Below, in pieces: positions 1 to 5,351 of a stretch of 6,413 nt of DNA (the first letter of the stretch is position 1; every line of letters begins with the position of its first letter). The translations under genes and the position numbers were made by a program. The DNA lies in the NCBI GenBank assembly GCA_030447045.1, contig JAUJMB010000090.1:1-6413 (forward strand), read 5' to 3'. The notes beneath the pieces are model-generated. The model searched no databases. It saw only the letters and a program-made list of their open reading frames with translations, and was not told where the DNA came from. Source of the stretch: Rubrobacteraceae bacterium (GTDB lineage Bacteria; Actinomycetota; Rubrobacteria; Rubrobacterales; Rubrobacteraceae).

Positions 1-476
1 AGAAGGAGGGCGGCACCGTCACCGCCGCCAACGCCAGCGGCATCAACGACGGCGCCGCGATGATGCTCGTCACCGGCGAGAAGAAGGCCGAGGAGCTCGG
101 CCTGCCCGTGGCCGGCAGGCTCGTCTCGGCCGCCGTGGCCGGCGTCGAACCTTCGGTGATGGGGACCGGCATGATCCCGGCCTCCAGGATGGCGATGAAG
201 AAGGCCGGCCTCTCGGTCGACGACCTCGACGCCGTCGAGGCCAACGAGGCCTTCGCCTCCATAGCCATCGCCGTCGGGCGCGAGCTCGAGGTGCCGGAGG
301 AGAAGCTGAACCCGGTGGGCGGCGCCGTCGCCCTCGGCCACCCGATAGGCGCCACCGGCGCCGTGCTCACCGTCAAGATCCTGCACCACCTGGAGCGCAC
401 GGGCGGCCGCTACGGCCTCGTCACCCTCTGCATCGGCGGCGGCATGGGCATCGCCGCCATCTTCGAGAAGGTGTAG
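1..476 (+). CDS. Thiolase (acetyl-CoA acetyltransferase type), C-terminal part
   Basis: This is the 3' end of a thiolase gene. About 157 residues are visible, the frame is open from the left edge (first full codon at position 3), and it ends at TAG 474-476. Thiolases join two acetyl-CoA to acetoacetyl-CoA, or cleave 3-ketoacyl-CoA in the reverse direction, in the cytoplasm. In order one sees a GTVTAANASGINDGAA segment (family GTVTAGNASGxNDGAA), NEAFA, GGAVALGHPIGATGA with the catalytic His, and LCIGGGMG with the second active-site Cys near the C-terminus. The family is about 390-400 residues long, so the N-terminal half with the acylated nucleophilic Cys lies outside the window. The biosynthetic (PhaA-like) and degradative (FadA-like) types cannot be separated from this part. 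A PHA synthase 5 kb away makes the biosynthetic role attractive, but that is inference. A strong hairpin follows the stop. Confidence 0.95.
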   Translation, partial: KEGGTVTAANASGINDGAAMMLVTGEKKAEELGLPVAGRLVSAAVAGVEPSVMGTGMIPASRMAMKKAGLSVDDLDAVEANEAFASIAIAVGRELEVPEEKLNPVGGAVALGHPIGATGAVLTVKILHHLERTGGRYGLVTLCIGGGMGIAAIFEKV

Positions 477-480
477 GGGA

Positions 481-504
481 GCCGTCAGCTTCTAGCCGTC
501 AGCT
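481..504 (+). repeat. Short direct repeat GCCGTCAGCT x2 beside the terminator
   Basis: GCCGTCAGCT occurs at 481-490 and 495-504, followed by a shorter CTCAGCT at 505-511. A degenerate inverted copy, GGCTGACCGCT, lies at 571-581 on the far side of the hairpin and matches AGCCGTCAGCT in 9 of 11 positions when reverse complemented. A related CCGTCAGCCGTC occurs at 3014-3025, just upstream of the acyl-CoA dehydrogenase. The arrangement resembles a small dispersed intergenic repeat built around a hairpin. Whether it recurs in the genome cannot be seen here. Confidence 0.5.
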
Positions 505-521
505 CTCAGCTAAAAGCATTG

Positions 522-563
522 AGCCGAGGGGCCCGGTACATTTCCGTACCGGGCCCCTCGGCT
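522..563. terminator. Bidirectional intrinsic terminator between convergent genes
   Basis: A perfect 18-bp inverted repeat has arms 522-539 and 546-563 around the 6-nt loop ATTTCC. The arm core is GCCGAGGGGCCCGGTAC. The hairpin starts 45 nt after the thiolase stop and lies about 125 nt beyond the stop of the convergent GNAT gene. Read from the - strand it is followed by TCAATGCTTTT, a modest U-rich tail. Read from the + strand the tail (TATTGGTT) is weaker. Position and stem stability support a shared terminator. The rest of this spacer, to 687, shows only GC-rich sequence with no supportable gene. Confidence 0.8.
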
Positions 564-687
564 ATTGGTTGGCTGACCGCTGGGAGCGAGGGCCGCAGGC
601 CCGATGCGTGCTGAGAGCGGAGGCGCAGCCGGAGCGGGCCGAGAGCCGACGAAGCCGGCGTGCGGCGACGACCGGGGGGAGGAGCCC

Positions 688-1209
688 CTACGCGGCCCCG
701 GTCTTGAGGTCTATCTCGAAGTGCTCGGCGCTGCCCTCCCACCGCTTGCGCTCGGGGAGGTCGAGGCTGCGGAGCAGGTGCAGCATCCCGGCGTTCTCGC
801 GCATGACGAGCGCGTGCAGGCGCTTTATGCCCCTCTCGCGGGCGGCCTCGATGAGGTGGCGGGTGAGCCCGATGCCAAGCCCCCGGTTCTGAAACCGGTC
901 CTCGACCATCGCCGCGTACTCGGCCGCGTCGGTCTCACCCTCGCGCTCGTAGCGGACGACGCCCACGATCTCCTCGGGGTTCTCGGGGTCGAGCGCCACC
1001 AGCGCGAACCTGTCCCGGCCGTCCACCTCCGCAAAACGCCGGGCCTGACCGTCGGAGAGACGCTTCAAGGGGCCGAAGAAGCGCAACTCCACCGACCGGT
1101 CGCTCGACCGGCCCACCAGACGCTGCAACGCCGCGGCATCCCCCGGCCGGATCTCCCGCACCGGCACGCAAACCCCATCCCTTAACGCCAGCATCTCCGG
1201 GCCGCCCAT
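688..1209 (-). CDS. GNAT-family N-acetyltransferase, Pat-like
   Basis: The protein has 173 residues from ATG 1209. It would transfer an acetyl group from acetyl-CoA to an amine, probably in the cytoplasm. The acetyl-CoA pyrophosphate-binding motif A is clear at residues 102-115 (V-E-D-R-F-Q-N-R-G-L-G-I-G-L, matching Q/RxxGxG/A), and a motif B-like segment follows at 138-150 (ENAGMLHLLRSLD). The N-terminal stretch ELRFFGPLKRLSDGQARRF, then a VDGRDRFALVA strand, resembles the GNAT domain of Pat-type protein lysine acetyltransferases, which modify acetyl- and acyl-CoA synthetases. Here the domain stands alone, without a cyclic-nucleotide or CoA-ligase-like domain. An in-frame GTG at 1236 would add nine residues, but the ribosome binding site favours 1209. 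It lies downstream of the 140-aa gene on the same strand, separated by 117 bp. The GNAT fold is secure. The Pat-like target is inference. Confidence 0.88.
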   Translation of the reverse strand: MGGPEMLALRDGVCVPVREIRPGDAAALQRLVGRSSDRSVELRFFGPLKRLSDGQARRFAEVDGRDRFALVALDPENPEEIVGVVRYEREGETDAAEYAAMVEDRFQNRGLGIGLTRHLIEAARERGIKRLHALVMRENAGMLHLLRSLDLPERKRWEGSAEHFEIDLKTGAA

Positions 1210-1217
1210 CACGAAGG

Positions 1218-1224
1218 CCCCTCT
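1218..1224 (-). promoter_or_regulatory. Ribosome binding site of the GNAT gene
   Basis: On the - strand AGAGGGG lies 8 nt before ATG 1209. The alternative GTG at 1236 has only AAAAG directly against it, which is too close. This decides the start in favour of 1209. Confidence 0.6.
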
Positions 1225-1236
1225 GCAGAACGGCAC

Positions 1237-1275
1237 CTTTTGTATCTATGTGCAAATAGCATATAACGGGAGTCT
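1237..1275 (-). promoter_or_regulatory. Possible promoter region of the GNAT gene
   Basis: An AT-rich island in otherwise GC-rich DNA lies just upstream of the GNAT start. Read on the - strand it contains TAGACT, TTATAT, TATTTG and TAGATA, any of which could be a -10 box. No well-placed -35 box accompanies them, so the exact promoter cannot be named. Confidence 0.3.
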
Positions 1276-1297
1276 ACCGCATTGGTGGCCGGGAGAA

Positions 1298-1317
1298 ACG
1301 CGCGGGGTGGGGCGCGT
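1298..1317 (-). terminator. Weak terminator-like hairpin after the 140-aa gene
   Basis: On the - strand ACGCGC pairs with GCGCGT around an 8-nt C-rich loop, followed by TTCTC. It begins about 10 nt after the stop codon at 1327. The stem is only 6 bp and the T-tract is short, so attenuation or read-through into the GNAT gene is as likely as full termination. Confidence 0.3.
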
Positions 1318-1326
1318 GTTAGAAGA

Positions 1327-1749
1327 TTAACTTTCGGGGAGATCCTTTTTGCGGTGCGAGGCGATTCTGGGGCGGACGAGTTCGAGGAATTCGTCCGCGT
1401 TCACCTCCATGTATTGGGCCAGTTGTTCGGGGGTGAGGTGGCCTGACATGGCCTGCATCAGCGCTTCGCGCTGCGTTTGGAGTAGTTGCAGGGCGCGGCG
1501 GTGGTCCTCTTCGAGGGAGCCGGTCCACGCGTTGGCCGCCTCTTGCGCGGCCTCGTGGAGGGTCTTGCCCTCGAGGACGAGGGCGGCGAGCTCGACGGCG
1601 CGGTAGGTGCTGGAGGAGAGGCGGCGTTCGGCGCGGACGAGGCCGACGGCCGTGTTGAGGCTGATGGCGTACCGCAGCAGGTTCGCTACGTGGCGGGCCT
1701 CCTCGGGGGATATCCCCAGCTTTGCGGACGGAGCCTCGTCCCCTTGCAC
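1327..1749 (-). CDS. Helical protein of unknown function, 140 aa, coupled to acyl-CoA dehydrogenase
   Basis: I do not recognise this protein. It starts at GTG 1749, two bases after the TAG of the acyl-CoA dehydrogenase. GAGAGG within the last dehydrogenase codons could serve as ribosome binding site, with a rather long spacer of 11 nt. The 140 residues are rich in Ala, Leu, Glu and Arg, are predicted almost wholly helical, and show no signal peptide or membrane segment. Visible parts are a first helix with ISPEEARHVANLLRYAISL (13-31), a central RAVELAALVLEGKTLHEAAQEA region (50-71), a charged helix EEDHRRALQLLQTQREALMQAM (80-101), and a C-terminal LTPEQLAQYMEVNADEFLEL (105-124). The last resembles a helix-turn-helix of the excisionase/antitoxin kind, and a basic tail follows (RPRIASHRKK). 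A DNA-binding role is only a guess. Tight coupling suggests a job tied to the dehydrogenase or its regulation. The frame stays open far upstream inside the dehydrogenase gene, which is a GC artefact. Confidence 0.72.
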   Translation of the reverse strand: MQGDEAPSAKLGISPEEARHVANLLRYAISLNTAVGLVRAERRLSSSTYRAVELAALVLEGKTLHEAAQEAANAWTGSLEEDHRRALQLLQTQREALMQAMSGHLTPEQLAQYMEVNADEFLELVRPRIASHRKKDLPES

Positions 1750-1751
1750 GT

Positions 1752-3002
1752 CTAGCTGGACCTCTCTTCGGCCCGGCCGTCGCGGTTGGCCTCCTTCGGG
1801 GGGCGGGGGGAGAAGGCGCGGTGGCCGGTTATGGCCTGGCCCACGATGAGGGTGTTCACGTCGTTCGTGCCCTCGTAGGTGTAGACGCCCTCTATGTCCG
1901 CCATGTGCTCCATCACGCGGTAGTCGAGCAGTATGCCGTTGCCGCCGAGGACCTCGCGGGCCAGGGCCGCGGTGCGGCGGGCCTTGGCGACGTTGTTCAT
2001 CTTGAACATCGAGACCGTCGGCGCGTCGAGGAGGCCCTCGTCCTTGAGGCGCCCTACCTGGATCGAGAGCAGCTGGCTCAAGGAGATCTCGTTGACCATC
2101 TCGACGAGCTTCTGCTGCACGAGCTGAAACGAGGCTATGGGTTGGCCGAACTGTCCCCGGGTCCCGGCGTAGGCGAGCGCCGTCTCGTAGCAGTCGGCGG
2201 CCTGCCCGAGCCCGTCCCAGCCGACCCCGTAGCGCGAGTGCGTCAGCACCGAGAGCGTCGAACCGAGGCCCGTCGCGCCCGGCAGCCTGGCCCCTTCGGG
2301 GACGTGGCAGTTCTCGAGCCTTATGTGCGTCTGCCAGGCGGCGCGCTGGGAGCCCTTGCGGGGGAGGACGTCCGTGTGGAAGCCGGGGTTGTCGCCCTCG
2401 ACGAGGAAGCCCGAGATCCTCCCGTCCTCGGTCCTCGCCCAGATGACGGCCACGTCCGCGAAGGAGGCGTTGCCGATCCACTTCTTCTCCCCGTCGAGCC
2501 TGTAGCCGCCGTCCGCCTCGACGGCGGTGGTCGCCAGGGAGCCGGGGTCGCTCCCGGCGTCGGGCTCCGTGAGGCCGAAGCAGCCGATCTTCTCGCACCG
2601 GGCCATCCCGGGGAGCCAGCGCCGCTTCTGCTCCTCGGAACCGAGCTCGTGTATGGCGGTCATCGCGAGCCCGCTCTGGACGTGCAGAAAGGTTGCCAGG
2701 CTCCCCGACCCCCGCGCCAACTCCGCGATGGCGAGCCCGTAGGCCACGTTGTTCCACCCCGCGCAGCCGTACTCGGGGGAGAAGGTGCCGCCCATGAGGC
2801 CCAATTCTCCGAGCCCGGGGAGCAGATTGAACGGGAACTCGGCCCGGTCCCAGTGCTCGGCGGCCGAGGGGATCACCTCCCGGTCAACGAACCCGCGCAC
2901 CGTCTCCCGAACCTCCCTCTCGGCGTCCGAGAGCAGGCGGTCGGCCTTGATAAAGTCCGTAGACCGGACCCCGCTGCGTACCCCGTCGGGCGTAATGGTC
3001 AT
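1752..3002 (-). CDS. Acyl-CoA dehydrogenase, glutaryl-CoA dehydrogenase-like clade
   Basis: This is a full-length 416-aa flavoprotein that would oxidise an acyl-CoA to the 2-enoyl-CoA, passing electrons to electron-transfer flavoprotein. The FAD/substrate motifs GCFGLTEPDAGSDP (140-153) and KKWIGNA (173-179) are intact, as are THSRYGVGWDGLG (254-266) and TRGQFGQPIASFQLVQ (281-296). GGNGI (353-357) and the catalytic base Glu377 in VYTYEGTND are also present. The C-terminal half and the TYEGT placement match glutaryl-CoA dehydrogenase better than short- or medium-chain enzymes. However, the arginine that binds the glutaryl carboxylate in the human enzyme (mature Arg94, in GYRSAMSVQSS) aligns with Ala103 here (SLATFLHVQSG), so glutaryl-CoA is unlikely to be the substrate. 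ATG 3002 is preceded by GGGGGA with good spacing and by a near-consensus promoter. The 140-aa gene follows with a 2-bp gap. The family call is secure. The substrate is unknown. Confidence 0.93.
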   Translation of the reverse strand: MTITPDGVRSGVRSTDFIKADRLLSDAEREVRETVRGFVDREVIPSAAEHWDRAEFPFNLLPGLGELGLMGGTFSPEYGCAGWNNVAYGLAIAELARGSGSLATFLHVQSGLAMTAIHELGSEEQKRRWLPGMARCEKIGCFGLTEPDAGSDPGSLATTAVEADGGYRLDGEKKWIGNASFADVAVIWARTEDGRISGFLVEGDNPGFHTDVLPRKGSQRAAWQTHIRLENCHVPEGARLPGATGLGSTLSVLTHSRYGVGWDGLGQAADCYETALAYAGTRGQFGQPIASFQLVQQKLVEMVNEISLSQLLSIQVGRLKDEGLLDAPTVSMFKMNNVAKARRTAALAREVLGGNGILLDYRVMEHMADIEGVYTYEGTNDVNTLIVGQAITGHRAFSPRPPKEANRDGRAEERSS

Positions 3003-3035
3003 TCAGATCCCCCACCGTCAGCCGTCTCTGCGGCC

Positions 3036-3064
3036 AATATATGTGCCGGACCAACCAGGGTCAA
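3036..3064 (-). promoter_or_regulatory. Sigma-70-type promoter of the acyl-CoA dehydrogenase
   Basis: On the - strand TTGACC (3064-3059) and TATATT (3041-3036) are separated by exactly 17 bp. Transcription would start near 3029, giving a leader of under 30 nt that contains the GGTGGGGGAT ribosome binding site. Confidence 0.75.
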
Positions 3065-3075
3065 TCCGCCGGACC
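3045..3075. repeat. GCCGGACC direct repeat across the dehydrogenase promoter
   Basis: GCCGGACC occurs at 3045-3052 and 3068-3075, 23 bp apart (about two helical turns). One copy lies in the spacer between the -35 and -10 boxes and the other just upstream of the -35 box. This is where a repressor or activator dimer would bind. A seven-base match, GGTCCGG, also lies at 3392-3398 just after the -10 box of the divergent operon promoter. Confidence 0.45.
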
Positions 3076-3113
3076 GTGGTGGGCGCCGATGCCCGCAGGT
3101 GGGGTGAAAGGGA

Positions 3114-3128
3114 AAGGAGAAGACGCGG
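3114..3128 (+). repeat. 15-bp direct repeat AAGGAGAAGACGCGG, copy 1
   Basis: The same 15 bases recur exactly at 5352-5366 upstream of phaC. This copy is in the divergent intergenic region, about 240 bp before the operon promoter. It contains an AAGGAG ribosome-binding-like core, but no plausible start codon follows, so it is not obviously a gene start. Confidence 0.5.
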
Positions 3129-3355
3129 ACACCGGCTGGATCTTACTAATACCCTACCGAACCCACCCGTCAACGCCTACGGTGCCCACTCGCCCGAAAA
3201 ATGGGCCGAAGTGTGTACAAAACCCCCACCGACGCCCCAAAATCCCCCATCCTGTTCCCGGGAAGTCGCTTATCTTGGCCGCTCCGGATCCCTCCCGCCA
3301 CCGAACCTCCGGGCACAGATGGTGGGGACGGCGACGCTTCACCGCTAGGTGCAAA

Positions 3356-3383
3356 TTGACACTATATGCGTGAAGAATATAAT
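3356..3383 (+). promoter_or_regulatory. Consensus promoter of the phaC operon
   Basis: TTGACA (3356-3361) and TATAAT (3378-3383) both match the sigma-70 consensus perfectly, with a 16-bp spacer. The expected start is near 3390, leaving an untranslated leader of about 85 nt before ATG 3476. No other promoter of comparable quality is visible before phaC, so this one probably drives all four + strand genes. Confidence 0.85.
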
Positions 3384-3475
3384 CGGTTGGAGGTCCGGGC
3401 TGCGGGTTGCAACAGATCAGCGGCTACGGGCGACGGTATGTGTCCGGTCTCTGAGTTTATGAGAGGTAGAGGTTT

Positions 3476-3655
3476 ATGAAGAAGGCGTTGTACGAGGCGG
3501 TTTTGCGGGACGTTGACCTGTACGAGGATCTGGCCCGCAGGGCCGAGGGTTCGGCGGACGACGAGCTCGCGGGGTTCTTCCGCGAGGTACGCGACGAGAA
3601 CCGGCTCAGGGCAGAGAAGGCCCGGCGGTTGCTCGCCCAGCGGGTCGCCGAGTAG
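3476..3655 (+). CDS. Small helical protein, 59 aa, first gene of the phaC operon
   Basis: ATG 3476 opens a 59-residue frame ending at TAG 3653-3655. GAGAGGTAGAGG lies just before the start. The product, which begins MKKALYEAVLRDVDLYEDL, reads as two amphipathic helices joined by a short turn near GSAD (residues 25-28). The second helix contains ELAGFFREVRDENRLRAEKA (31-50). The pattern of Glu and Asp on one face and the LYEDLARRAE segment recall half of a ferritin-like/rubrerythrin-type helical bundle, but too few metal ligands are present to claim iron binding. It has no signal peptide or membrane helix. It sits 17 nt ahead of the adenylate kinase-like gene and directly behind a consensus promoter. 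A helical adaptor or phasin-like role near PHA granules is possible but unproven. The gene is easily missed because of its length. Confidence 0.7.
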   Translation: MKKALYEAVLRDVDLYEDLARRAEGSADDELAGFFREVRDENRLRAEKARRLLAQRVAE

Positions 3656-3672
3656 CGGCGTTCGAGAGGAGC

Positions 3673-4353
3673 ATGAGAGTAGCTTTCATAGGACCTGTGG
3701 GATCGGGCAAGAGCACCCAGGCGCAGAGGTTGTCGTGGTCGCTGCCGTTCTACAACCGCAGTCCGAGGCTCTCTACGGGGGATCTGGTGCGGGCCCAGAT
3801 CGAGGCCCGGACGCCTTTGGGGACGCAGATAGGGGCCTACCACGACGCGGGAGATCCCGTCCCCGACGAGGTAGTCTTGGGGTTGCTGCTGCCGCACGTG
3901 CGGACGGCGGGCGGGTTCGCCCTCGACGACTTCCCCGCCAACCTGGGGCAGGCGGAGGCGCTGGACGCGGAGCTAGAGGAGCGCGGCACGTCGCTGTTGC
4001 ACCACGTGATCTCGCTAGAGGGGCCGTCGGACGAGGAGCTAGTGGAGCGGGTCCTCGGCGGCCGGGTGCACAGCCGGGCCACGGACGTCCCCTACCACCT
4101 GAAGAACGACCCGCCCCCCGAGCCCAGCGAGAGGCTCGACCCCGGGCCGTTCGTGCGGCGGGACGACGACACCGAGGAGTCGCTCAGGCGGCGTCTCGAC
4201 GCATACCGCCGGGAGCACGCGGCCCTCAAGAAGCATTACGAGGATCGGGGCGTGCTCAGGGTCGTTGACGCCCGGCAGCCGCTCGCTGGGGTGGCAGAGG
4301 ACGTGCTCGGCGCGCTCGGCCACCCGGAGAGGCCGGGTTACTACGCGGTCTAG
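3673..4353 (+). CDS. Divergent adenylate kinase-like nucleoside monophosphate kinase
   Basis: This 226-aa P-loop protein has the adenylate kinase plan throughout. Adenylate kinases move phosphate between ATP and AMP. Motifs in order are the P-loop GPVGSGKST (7-15), LSTGDLVRAQI (33-43, NMP-binding Arg40 kept), VPDEVV (63-68), GFALDDFPANLGQAEAL (81-97), RVLGGRVHSR (126-135), YHLKNDPP (141-148) and RRDDDTEESLRRRL (162-175). Several key residues differ from the classical enzyme. The P-loop ends GKST rather than GKGT, the Arg of GFPR (E. coli Arg88) is Ala89, and E. coli Arg123 is Gly130. The Args aligned with E. coli 119, 156 and 167 are present. There is no zinc-binding tetracysteine in the lid. 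The start ATG has AGAGGAG very close upstream. It is probably a paralogue with altered substrate, or a regulatory protein, rather than the housekeeping kinase. It lies between the 59-aa gene (17 nt) and the hydrolase (30 nt). Confidence 0.85.
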   Translation: MRVAFIGPVGSGKSTQAQRLSWSLPFYNRSPRLSTGDLVRAQIEARTPLGTQIGAYHDAGDPVPDEVVLGLLLPHVRTAGGFALDDFPANLGQAEALDAELEERGTSLLHHVISLEGPSDEELVERVLGGRVHSRATDVPYHLKNDPPPEPSERLDPGPFVRRDDDTEESLRRRLDAYRREHAALKKHYEDRGVLRVVDARQPLAGVAEDVLGALGHPERPGYYAV

Positions 4354-4383
4354 GATGGGTTTTTCGAGACGGAGGAGGGCCAC

Positions 4384-5301
4384 GTGCCCGTAAAGATCAC
4401 CGAAAACACTAGCATAGACTACGACGTCAAGGGCGAGGGGCCGCCGCTGCTCCTCGTCAACGGGCTCGGCTTCGGGCGGTGGAGTTGGTTCAAGCAGGTC
4501 CCGGCCTTCTCGCGGCACTTCCGGACCATCACCTTCGACGTGAGGGGGGAGAGGGGCCTGCGCAACGGCGTTGCCGACCTCACGGGCGAGGTCATCGCCC
4601 TCCTCGACCACCTCGGGGTTGCCAAGACGCACGTGCTCGGCACCTCCCTAGGCGGCTTCGTGGCCCAGGAGCTCGCGCTCGCGCGGCCCGAACTCGTGGA
4701 CCGGCTCGTGCTCGTGTGCACGAGCTACGGGGGCAGGGCCCCCGAGGCGATGTCGCTGGGGGCATTGGCGGACATGATGGGCTTCGGTACCTTCAGCGCC
4801 GAGGCCGCCGTCCGCAAGGCGCTGGCGGCCGCGACCGGGGAGGTATACCGGGCGGAGAAGCCCGAAGAGTTCGAGAAGATCGTGCGCTGGCGGCTCGCCC
4901 ACTCGCCCTCGGCCTTCTCGTACTACGAGCAGGCAAGGGCGGGGGCCCGGTTCGACCTCTCCGGGGAGGTCGGGCGCATAACCTCGCCGACGCTCGTGAT
5001 CCACGGCTCCGAAGACCGCTACGTGCCGCCCGCCAACGCCCGCGCCCTGGCAGACGCGATACCGGGCGCGGAGCTGCGGGTCCTCGAGGACGCCGGCCAC
5101 CTGGTGTTTATCGAGCGGTTCGACGACGTAAACCGGGAGGTCGTGCGCTTCCTCAAGTCCCGCGACGCCAGGCCTGCCCGCGAGACCGGTGGCCGGCCCA
5201 CGGTGGAGGAGCCCCGGAAGACCGAAGGTTTGCTCCGCGGCGCCATAAGCGCCCTCCGTGGCTGGGTAGGTCGGGTGAAAGCCTGGATCGGGCTCTCCTG
5301 A
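4384..5301 (+). CDS. Alpha/beta hydrolase with amphipathic C-terminal tail
   Basis: This 305-aa hydrolase starts at GTG 4384 behind a strong GGAGGAGG. The fold is shown by LLLVNGLGFGRW (22-33, oxyanion region), the nucleophile elbow GTSLGG with Ser88, Asp211 in HGSEDRYVPP, and His239 in EDAGHLVF, so the catalytic triad is complete. The core resembles enol-lactonase/esterase-type enzymes (PcaD-like), but the segment after FDVRG is about eight residues shorter than usual and lacks the common GxS. The fold normally ends near residue 260. Here a charged, proline-containing linker (262-281) leads to GLLRGAISALRGWVGRVKAW (282-301), an amphipathic basic helix that could bind a membrane or granule surface. 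No signal peptide is seen, so it should be cytoplasmic. Placement directly before phaC suggests a thioesterase or PHA oligomer hydrolase. It lacks the GxSWGG box of known medium-chain PHA depolymerases, so the substrate remains open. Confidence 0.88.
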   Translation: MPVKITENTSIDYDVKGEGPPLLLVNGLGFGRWSWFKQVPAFSRHFRTITFDVRGERGLRNGVADLTGEVIALLDHLGVAKTHVLGTSLGGFVAQELALARPELVDRLVLVCTSYGGRAPEAMSLGALADMMGFGTFSAEAAVRKALAAATGEVYRAEKPEEFEKIVRWRLAHSPSAFSYYEQARAGARFDLSGEVGRITSPTLVIHGSEDRYVPPANARALADAIPGAELRVLEDAGHLVFIERFDDVNREVVRFLKSRDARPARETGGRPTVEEPRKTEGLLRGAISALRGWVGRVKAWIGLS

Positions 5302-5351
5302 TCTCCACGTCTGGCGACGGTCCAAAACGGGTAGACTGTGTCTCGCAACAT

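Larger units (their letters stand above)
3003..3475. other. Divergent intergenic region of 473 bp
   Basis: This stretch separates the - strand acyl-CoA dehydrogenase from the + strand operon. It holds a leftward promoter (3036-3064) overlapped by GCCGGACC repeats, one copy of a 15-bp repeat (3114-3128), and a consensus rightward promoter (3356-3383) followed by a leader of roughly 85 nt. Between about 3130 and 3350 I see no gene, RNA or clear hairpin. Long frames crossing the region lack ribosome binding sites and recognisable protein, and I reject them. Confidence 0.75.

Noticed and set aside
1750..2757. Long - strand frame running upstream from the 140-aa gene through the dehydrogenase gene
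   Set aside because: It overlaps the dehydrogenase in another frame and encodes an Arg/Gly/Pro-rich product typical of a GC shadow frame. Only the part from GTG 1749 looks like protein.
1722..3107. 461-codon + strand frame opposite the acyl-CoA dehydrogenase
   Set aside because: It is antisense to a clear enzyme gene, has biased composition and no ribosome binding site or known motif, and is explained by high GC.
1250..3356. GTGCAAAT present both in the GNAT upstream region (1250-1257) and at the operon promoter (3349-3356)
   Set aside because: An 8-base match is too short to be meaningful, and its orientation relative to the two genes differs.
2749..3373. + strand frames of 199 and 110 codons crossing the divergent intergenic region
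   Set aside because: They begin inside or beside the dehydrogenase, cross its promoter, lack ribosome binding sites, and encode low-complexity Pro/Arg-rich products.
4322..4338. ACCCGG/CCGGGT hairpin near the end of the kinase-like gene, with a T-run at 4360-4364
   Set aside because: The T-run is about 20 nt away from the stem and the hairpin is inside coding sequence, so it is not a credible terminator within the operon.
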